From the NCBI GenBank assembly GCA_023079485.1, contig CM041108.1:3534001-3598000 (forward strand): DNA of 64,000 bases, written 5' to 3'. Made by a program: the position numbers and the translations under genes. Below are positions 58,201 through 64,000 of this stretch, in pieces; positions within the stretch are counted from its first letter, which is position 1, and every line of letters begins with the position of its first letter. The notes below the pieces were generated by a model, which ran no database searches, was not told where the DNA came from, and saw only the letters and a program-made list of their open reading frames with translations. This stretch comes from Archilochus colubris (lineage: Eukaryota > Chordata > Aves > Apodiformes > Trochilidae).

Positions 58201-61200
58201 ATCTTGGATGGGTCAGATGAGTCACTTTTTGGAGGTGCCTGTTTCTGTGGACCGAGCCTTGGTGCAAAGGGAGCCCCAGCCTGGCTCAGAGCTCTCACTT
58301 GGAGATATTTACAGGGAGGTGAGATGAATCTCATGCGTGGTTTCTCTATGCCCAATCTGCAAAATGAAAAGAATACTTTTTTCTGCATATTGTGTTGGTA
58401 AAACACAAGAAAGCTATGTTAAGATACTGCAGTTACAGAATCCATATGAATAACGTGAGGGTAAATGTTTCTTATATGATGAAACTAAATGCTGTGATCA
58501 GTAATAATGTCAAATCTATACAGAGGAACTGGATAGCAGTCAGGCTGATACACTGGCCTGGTTCTTGACAGATCAGACCAGCTTACACTGAGCTAATGGG
58601 AGAGTCATTGTTAGAATTAATCCAGCAGGACATGATTCCACAAGAAGCAAGAAGTGAGGTGGGTGGAATAGTAAATCTAGACAGTAAAAATAGAAAAAAA
58701 AAAAGGGGGGGGGGGAAAGGAAAACAGGCAAGGTGATCATTTTTTGTTGGGATGGCTGGTGGGATGTGGGAGATCTGTGTTCTGGGTGTACTTGTGGGAT
58801 CTGAAGCAAACTCCCTGATGTCTGTACAGTCTGTGCGGTGTATCCAGACAGCTCTCAGCAGGGCACAAGGGAGCCCTCATCCAGCTCTCAGCTTGTGAGC
58901 ACACTCTCGAGCTGCAAATGCAGCTAAACCAGCCTGTGACTCTTCTAGGTCCCTTTTGTAATTTTTGGGGGGGGGCTCAGAAACCTCACCTCATGATTAA
59001 CAAAGCGTATGTCTCGAGAGAATATCGCGGCCACCCAGTCGCAGCCCAGCTTGACGTCGATGTTCTGGGCTAACTTCTCCAGTGTGGGCAGGTGGCTGGT
59101 CTGGAAGTGATAGGCCAGGGTCACATGGAGCTGCTTCTTGTGGGGCTCCACATGAACATCTGCAATGAGAAGATGTCAGTTAAGAAGTGGCTCTGGAGAT
59201 GAGCAGCTTTTCAGAAGGGGTAAGCGAGAGCATCCGTCGCCTTTGGAGAGGAGCTGGGAGCTCTGAGATAGCTGAAGGAGAACAAATTGTAGGGCACTTC
59301 CTGAAAAGGTTTTGACTTTTGGGAAGTTAAACGTGAGTTCCCTGTGTGTGCTGCACCTTGGAGCAGATAGTGAGAGATTTGTGGTTTGACTCCTGAGTCA
59401 CACCAAGGTAGCAAACAAAGAATCCGTGCCAAAACTCAGCTGCGTTCTGGATGGTGTGATCAGAATTAGTGTCATTTTGAACCCTGTCTTTTGCCAAAAA
59501 AGACACTCTTGCAGGAAGCCCTTGCTTGCTTTAGCAGATGATAATCTGTCCAAAATAAGCAATTAAAAAGCATAATTTTCACTCTCCCTCCTCTGTTCTC
59601 TCTCCAACAATAGCAATTGCAAATCCATGGAATTTACACATTCATGCACGTTGTCTGAGTCTTTTCCCTGGCCATTAGTTGGATTAGTTTGCTCACTGAG
59701 GATGAGGTATTTCAAAATTGTAGAAACAGACATTGATATGATAATGATTCAAAAGAATCCTGCAGGAAAAGAACCTGTATTAGGAAAAGAGAAAGGTGAA
59801 AGTATGTGAAATATTTGGACTCCTCCAGTAGATGTGGAAATCATAGGATATGCTGTTTGCATGTAATTTATTCTTGCTTATTCAACCAAAAATTGCAATT
59901 AAATTTGATTGATTATTCAGCCAAAATTGCAGTTATTCAGAAACTTGACTCCAAGTGCAAACCAGGGGAAGCTTTGCAAGCTCATCCATCTTTTTTTTTT
60001 TCTTTTTTTTGATCAGTAGGACAAAAATACGCTCTGGATCTCTGAAAAAGTCCCAGAGACTTTAATGTGATAACCTAACCAAGCTGTGGACTGCAATGCA
60101 GCAATTGGCTTCCCCTAAGAAAGAACCAGTTTGGTTTGAATGGGAGGAACTGAAGGAGCAATTGTTGGAAGCCTTGCTGGTGTTTTTGGGGTGCATGTGG
60201 TGGAAACCATCAGAGCATGGAGTCCTCTGGTTATTTACCCTCTCCCAGCTCTTGTCAGGTTCCCCCAGCCCAGAAGCAGCAGAGGACCAGGGAACAGAGA
60301 GTGTTGGTACTGAGATTGGAAAAGGTTCTCCTTAGGTTGCCAGGGCACGTGTAGCCTTCTCAGAGGTTCCTCTTTAGATCTCAGAAATGCAGCAGAAGAA
60401 CAAACACAGCTTTTTACATGGCTGAGGGAAGTTTTGTGGCAGTGGCTTGAGGTAGTGAGTGGAGCAGGAAACACTCAGCCCCACAGACAAAGCTCTATCT
60501 GAAAGGTTAAGGAACCACCAAATGTCAGCTTCCCTTTCAAGAGATAACACTTGAGACCAAGTGTCATCTTTCAACTGAAAAAGCACCCAGGGGAGGGTTC
60601 CTCTCACGCTTTGAGTCTTTAGGCCACTTTTAAAAACCATGAGCTTCATTTCTTCATGCCATCAAAACTCTAGTTTCTGCAAATGACCAAGCCATGAGCT
60701 CCTCAGAGCTGCCAGCACAGTCACCCACCTGCTTTAGAGGCAGCCTCTGCAGCAAAGTCTGCAGCAAACTTCTTGAGCACCTCAGCACTTTCTTCCTTGA
60801 CAAAAAGCCCAATGAAGTTTGAGGATGTGTAGAGCTCCAAAGGCAGAGGAGCAGGGAATTTGCACTTCCACCTCATCACGGTGGCTTGCAGAGCTTCGGT
60901 GAGAGCATCAACCTTGCTGTCCTCACACTGCCAAAGGAAACAAGACCAACATTTCTCAGGTGGAGAATGATCTCTCAGGCTTTTGCTTAGAAAGGCTTGG
61001 GTGGGTGGGCATGAATGGTGTGCCTTTGTTATAATGCAGGGAGAAACAGTATAGGGTCATAGAAGAACATCTGTTTAGAAATTATCTGCTTTTCTCTGCC
61101 CTCAAAGCAAGATCAGATATATCCAAGTCACCTTCCTAACCTCACCCCCTCCACCCCCCGCCTACTCTAATGTGAATGATCACTTCAGGTTATGAGAACT

Positions 61201-62253
61201 TGGTCTCCAGATGCTGCTCTTCACTGTAAACAACCTGTTTAAAACCCAGTTACCTCCTCAACAAGCCCAGACATTGGGTATCAACCCCCCAGCTCCCGAG
61301 CACCCACCCTGCAGCATCTGAATTTGAGGAGTGTCCCATCTCCAGGCTGAGCCTGGCAAGGGCTGCTCATGAATGCATGCATAGAGGCAGTGGAAAAAGG
61401 AGCTCTGCTTTACCATAAAGAACTGGCAAAGGGTGATATGTGGGAAAATGTTGTGAGCTTTGTTCTTCCCACAGATCTGTTTTGACTGCTGCCAGAACTC
61501 TGAGAGCTTCTGAGCCAGCGGGCCCGTGGGGCGCAGGTAGAGGACGTATTCCCTGGGCAGGGTGTCATCAAGGAATGGGTCCCCAACATGGGAGAACAGC
61601 CTGAGAGGGAGAAAGAAATGTTAGCTTGAGAGATAGACTTTTTTTTTTCCCCCCCCAGCAACATTAGTTTCCTCTGTCCTCCCTCCTTTTTGTTCTCCCT
61701 TTATGGAAAAAAACCCATCACTGGCAGGTCAGGCAGGGAGGTGAAGCCTCACTTCCAGCCCATTGCCACTACTAAAGGAATACAGCAAATTGGTTTTTGG
61801 TTTCAGGCTGAGGCTCTGAAGATCTAACTGGCATCACTGCTTCTGCCTTTTTGCCTTTCAGTGTGCAAAACACAGGGAGGAGAGCACAAGAAATTGCTCA
61901 ACAGCTTTGAAAAAGCAGCTCTCAGTTTTCTGTTTAGATGCTAGGGTGGAGAGAGCAGTGGTTCCTTTCTCTCACCTGTGTTTTGGTTTTTTTTTGTTAT
62001 TACTCGAGATCACAATCTCTCTCAGCCAAGGCTCGTTTCTGGATTGCTTATTTACAGCACTTGAATAATGGCTCACTGATTTTGCTGGTCTATTTGCTGG
62101 AGCACCCCTGTTCAAACATTCCCCATTCTAAGGCTAAAACCTTCCCACTGAATTCACTGATTTCTTTTACTCTTTGGAACATTTTTTATTCATACCAACC
62201 AGTCGCATGCTGCTTGAACACTTCTTCCACCTGTTGATGCCAGTGCCTTTTGT
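43117..62253 (-). CDS. UBASH3B: UBASH3B (STS-1/TULA-2), all but the N-terminal exon or exons
   Basis: UBASH3B is a tyrosine phosphatase that dampens T-cell receptor and Syk/Zap-70 signalling and binds ubiquitin and CBL. Thirteen exons are seen, in order 62200-62253, 61414-61600, 60729-60927, 58990-59159, 56681-56889, 49570-49705, 49046-49166, 48546-48668, 46519-46611, 45842-45986, 44295-44401, 44026-44135 and 43117-43254. They join without a break into about 596 codons, which equals the human protein minus its first 53 residues or so. Domains in order are the end of the UBA ([18 protein letters not shown]); a 2H-phosphoesterase-like domain with HITLCQF and HVTLAYH; SH3 ([20 protein letters not shown]); and histidine phosphatase with [25 protein letters not shown] and VAHASS. 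The catalytic Arg, His, Glu and second His are all present. It ends [10 protein letters not shown]. Three CR1 pieces lie in introns. UBASH3A is unlikely, given near identity to human UBASH3B. Confidence 0.97.
44026..44135 (-). CDS. UBASH3B: UBASH3B exon with VAHASS motif
   Basis: The acceptor is TATTTCAG and the donor AAG|GTAATT. It encodes [20 protein letters not shown] through DFVQMVRK and carries the second catalytic His of the phosphatase domain. Confidence 0.96.
44295..44401 (-). CDS. UBASH3B: UBASH3B phosphatase-domain exon
   Basis: The acceptor is GCTCACAG and the donor AAG|GTAAGT. It reads [20 protein letters not shown] through [15 protein letters not shown], close to human. Confidence 0.96.
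45842..45986 (-). CDS. UBASH3B: UBASH3B exon with EPGLFEW motif
   Basis: The acceptor is CTTTTTCCAG and the donor CAG|GTAGCA. It reads [20 protein letters not shown] through [20 protein letters not shown]. The Glu of EPGLFEW corresponds to the catalytic Glu of the family. Confidence 0.96.
46197..46251 (+). mobile_element. CR1 LINE 3' tail (fragment 4)
   Basis: Only the last 55 bases of CR1 are present: CTTGATGATCTCTGAGG, CCAACCCAGCCAATTCTATG and ATTCTATGATT. It is a severely 5'-truncated insertion in a UBASH3B intron. Confidence 0.9.
46519..46611 (-). CDS. UBASH3B: UBASH3B exon with [12 protein letters not shown]
   Basis: The acceptor is TTGGTTGCAG and the donor AAG|GTAAGA. It reads [20 protein letters not shown], then [10 protein letters not shown]. 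The Arg in SPSLRC is a phosphate-contacting residue in the family. Confidence 0.96.
47549..47966 (+). mobile_element. CR1 LINE fragment 5
   Basis: This is a 5'-truncated CR1 of the young group, with an open frame reading [20 protein letters not shown] through [18 protein letters not shown]. It has GGGAACCACGGGGGGAGTGG and a complete 3' end. It lies in a UBASH3B intron, antisense to the gene. Confidence 0.95.
48259..48333. repeat. Polypyrimidine (T/C) tract
   Basis: About 75 bases of nearly pure T with scattered C occur on the + strand, between CTTCAGC and CCCTTCAGC. It lies in a UBASH3B intron. Confidence 0.85.
48546..48668 (-). CDS. UBASH3B: UBASH3B phosphatase-domain exon
   Basis: The acceptor is TTTCCCTCCCAG and the donor TTG|GTAAGT. 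It reads [20 protein letters not shown], then [20 protein letters not shown], nearly identical to human. Confidence 0.97.
49046..49166 (-). CDS. UBASH3B: UBASH3B exon with catalytic CRHGER
   Basis: The acceptor is TTCTTCTTACAG and the donor AAG|GTGAGT. It reads [20 protein letters not shown], then [20 protein letters not shown]. The Arg-His of CRHGER form the phosphatase active site. Confidence 0.97.
49570..49705 (-). CDS. UBASH3B: UBASH3B linker exon
   Basis: The acceptor is TTTTTGGCAG and the donor CAG|GTAGGG. It reads [20 protein letters not shown] through [10 protein letters not shown]. This linker between SH3 and phosphatase is the most diverged part of the protein compared with human. 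Confidence 0.93.
53537..53610. repeat. Tandem duplication with 49-bp period
   Basis: CAGGGACATCTCTCAGTTTT recurs at 53537 and 53586. The unit between contains a further diverged CTCTCAGTTTTTATGTCT copy. Confidence 0.75.
53881..54640 (-). mobile_element. CR1 LINE fragment 6
   Basis: This is a 5'-truncated CR1 of the young group on the - strand, the same sense as UBASH3B. Its 3' end is at 53881. It has a small internal deletion near its 5' end, where the GTGCCGGGTCCTGCAC part is missing between TTCAACATGG and ACTTTGGCCAC. The coding remnant reads [20 protein letters not shown] and is frame-broken. Confidence 0.94.
56681..56889 (-). CDS. UBASH3B: UBASH3B SH3-domain exon
   Basis: The acceptor is TTTCTCCCCCAG and the donor TGG|GTAGGT. 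It encodes [20 protein letters not shown] through [20 protein letters not shown]. The SH3 ligand-binding motifs ALYDY-like (VIYPYTP) and PENYI are clear. Confidence 0.97.
56890..58989 (-). other. UBASH3B: UBASH3B intron with possible cryptic exon
   Basis: This intron is 2.1 kb and includes an A/G homopolymer zone at 58693-58716. A candidate cassette at 58299-58356 has good splice sites but carries an early stop in frame. A 124-codon open frame overlaps it in a different phase. Confidence 0.6.
58990..59159 (-). CDS. UBASH3B: UBASH3B exon, second half of 2H-phosphoesterase-like domain
   Basis: The acceptor is CATTGCAG and the donor GAG|GTGAGG. It reads [20 protein letters not shown] through [20 protein letters not shown]. 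It carries the second H-x-T motif. Confidence 0.97.
59160..60728 (-). other. UBASH3B: UBASH3B intron
   Basis: This is 1.6 kb of ordinary intron with a T tract near 59992. Nothing else is recognised. Confidence 0.65.
60729..60927 (-). CDS. UBASH3B: UBASH3B exon, 2H-phosphoesterase-like domain
   Basis: The acceptor is CCTTTGGCAG and the donor CAG|GTGGGT. It reads [20 protein letters not shown] through [20 protein letters not shown], nearly identical to human. Confidence 0.97.
61414..61600 (-). CDS. UBASH3B: UBASH3B exon with HITLCQF
   Basis: The acceptor is CTCTCAG and the donor ATG|GTAAAG. It reads [20 protein letters not shown] through [16 protein letters not shown]. It carries the first H-x-T motif of the 2H domain. 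Confidence 0.97.
62200..62253 (-). CDS. UBASH3B: UBASH3B exon, end of UBA domain
   Basis: The 54-base exon has the acceptor CTCCCTTCAG and encodes [18 protein letters not shown], the last helix of the UBA domain. The donor is the unusual CTG|GTTGGT, with a second GT four bases downstream. Only the first GT keeps the frame into WLFSHVGD. Confidence 0.93.
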
Positions 62254-64000
62254 CTGAAGGGAGAGCAAAAAAAAAAAAGAGTATTTCAGTGATGCTGATA
62301 GTCACATCTCTTACTTGAATCTGGGTCCTAGCTGTGCTTAGAAGCCTGCAGGATGTTTTCCAAGTGGATTGTCTCAACCCTGGAGCTTTCCATCAGATGT
62401 GCTACCTCTCATATCATTCTGCACAGTCTGAGGGGCGAAGTTGTGTTCCAAATACTGTTCCTGTTCCAAATCTAAGTTACAGACCTCTGGGTTTTCCCTG
62501 CTTGGCCTGGTGCTTTTCTGGGTGGTGAAGCACAGGCTGTTGGCATTTAATGAACTTTTTGCTCAGCAGGAAAATCAAAAGATTTAGGTCTGGAAGTGCA
62601 GACAGTGCACTGGGGACATGACAAATTAATTTGCCACCAGAGGGCACAAGCCAGAGATTGTTCAGGTTACAATAACCTGCCAGAATTTGCTAGTCCTTCA
62701 GCCTTTGCTATATTTAAAGTACTCTTTTGCTTGTTTCCTTTCAGGGTGCCTATAAATCCCTTTTCACACCAGCTAGGAAGACCCAGGTCTTCTGCTGAAC
62801 AAGTTTTCCAGCTGCAGGACCAAGCCACACAGTGCTGTTTAACTTTTAGCCATGCCACAGTGGTTTCCAAGTGCTCCATGTTCAGCATTAAAATGCAGCT
62901 GTGGATCAGCTCAGCCTCGTAACAGGAGAGGCTGTTAAAATGCAGAATTCATCCAGAATCCAAGTGGCATAAATACTGAGCAAAAAATTAGCAAGGAGAG
63001 AGGCAGAAAAGGGTAGAAACACCAAAGTTGTGGGGCAGAAGGCAGGCCCTGGGTTGGGTGTTGGGAGGCAGTGGGTGATTTCAGCATGGGAACAGCCTGG
63101 GGGCTGAGAAAGGTGGCAGCCAGTTGTATTCTGTTGTTCATTTGACCAAAGCAGCTGCCTCCCTTTTGCTCTGTGGCTTTATACACCCTGCCCCTGAGCT
63201 GTTAGCAACAGCAAATGTGACTGAGGATAGGAAAACTTCTAAGCTTACATCAGCCAGCCTCAAGCCTTAACCTAATCTTACTAAATATGGTCTGTTGCAG
63301 CCTGATAATAGTGCAAAAGACTTGCTGGCATCTTTAAGCTAGGGGGAAGACAAGCACAAGACCAGTGTGTTATGCACCCTGTGAGAAGATGCTGCTGGTT
63401 GGGTAGAGAAAGTGGGTCCAAATGAGGGAAAAGACTCATGACTCCAGAGCCTAACCCGTGGCTATAGGATTAAGGTAGCTGGAACCCTCCAGAATTTCTT
63501 GCTTCTCCCCATAGAGGACATTTACTGCACTTGTGTTGCCTTTTCTGTCTATAGTGATGCCTTTTGAATAGCACTCTGATAACCACTGGGGAATATGCAA
63601 TGTTGCCCACCAACCTCTACATGTCTTGTTGACTCAGCTGTGTTTCAGCTCTGTCCTTGTCTTCCCCACCCCCTGAATATACCTATTTTTGTTCATTTTG
63701 AGAGCAAGAGGGAAAGCAGAAAGAGAATGCTGAAAAAAAAAAAAAAGAGCTGTGTTGCAAACATGTAATTATGAAAATAAGTTTCCTCCTGAAGCATTTT
63801 TCTGCCCTTTTCTGCCAACTTTCATTGGAGATCAGCAAAGTTCTGGTCCATGCACCTGCCTGCTGGAAGGATGCATCCTGGGCAGTCAGGACTGTAGTTT
63901 GGTCTGTTCTATCTTGCTGACCTTTCCCTAGGGTTGTGCAGATGCAAAACAGCCCCTGCTTTGCTTTGAAAAGTAGTTCAGACAAGAGCAAAGAGCAAAA
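62254..64000 (-). other. UBASH3B: UBASH3B upstream intron, partial
   Basis: No exon encoding the conserved DVLLSMGFP part of the UBA domain was found here. The first exon or exons must therefore lie beyond the right edge, behind a long intron as in human. Confidence 0.7.

Noticed and set aside
1..64000. CRISPR arrays, operons, tRNA or rRNA genes
   Set aside because: The window is vertebrate chromosomal DNA. No regularly spaced repeats or conserved structural RNA genes were recognised.

Overview
The window is a stretch of bird nuclear genome. The evidence is six truncated CR1 LINE copies with the avian ATTCTATG 3' tail, short introns, AT-rich noncoding DNA, and a vertebrate syntenic block that corresponds to human 11q24.1. 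It holds the 3' part of BSX on the + strand, then three genes on the - strand: JHY (C11orf63) complete, CRTAM complete, and UBASH3B (STS-1/TULA-2) complete except for its first exon or exons. The order and orientation match human, read in reverse. I assigned all genes by recalling the human proteins and reading splice sites by eye. No search was run, and the bird order cannot be determined from what I see.

Layout. Positions 1-814 are the end of BSX intron 1, and BSX exons 2 and 3 lie at 815-1419. From about 1.8 to 9.06 kb is noncoding DNA with an AT-rich palindromic cluster at 5.1-5.4 kb and homeodomain/TCF-type motifs at 6.6-7.4 kb. JHY occupies 9.3-24.5 kb with eight coding exons (727 codons plus stop), a GC-AG intron and a CpG-rich promoter with an RFX X-box-like site. 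Its introns hold two CR1 copies and several stretches that look like conserved regulatory DNA. CRTAM occupies 25.2-36.4 kb: a signal-peptide exon, two Ig domains each split over two exons, a Ser/Thr/Pro stalk, one membrane segment and a cytoplasmic tail ending in a PDZ ligand. UBASH3B runs from a probable poly(A) signal at 38.2 kb to beyond 62.25 kb. It encodes the end of the UBA domain, the 2H-phosphodiesterase-like domain, the SH3 domain and the C-terminal histidine phosphatase, with catalytic residues intact.

Functional relations. UBASH3B and CRTAM both act in lymphocyte signalling and adhesion, JHY in motile cilia and brain ventricles, and BSX in hypothalamic and pineal development. They are neighbours by old synteny and do not form an operon-like unit. 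A reasonable inference is that some noncoding DNA in JHY and downstream of BSX regulates BSX, which may help keep the block together.

I found no CRISPR array, virus-derived gene, tRNA or rRNA, and nothing I would call a new biological system. The items most worth checking are the palindromic AT cluster, the CNE-like blocks in JHY introns, and several unusual splice signals.
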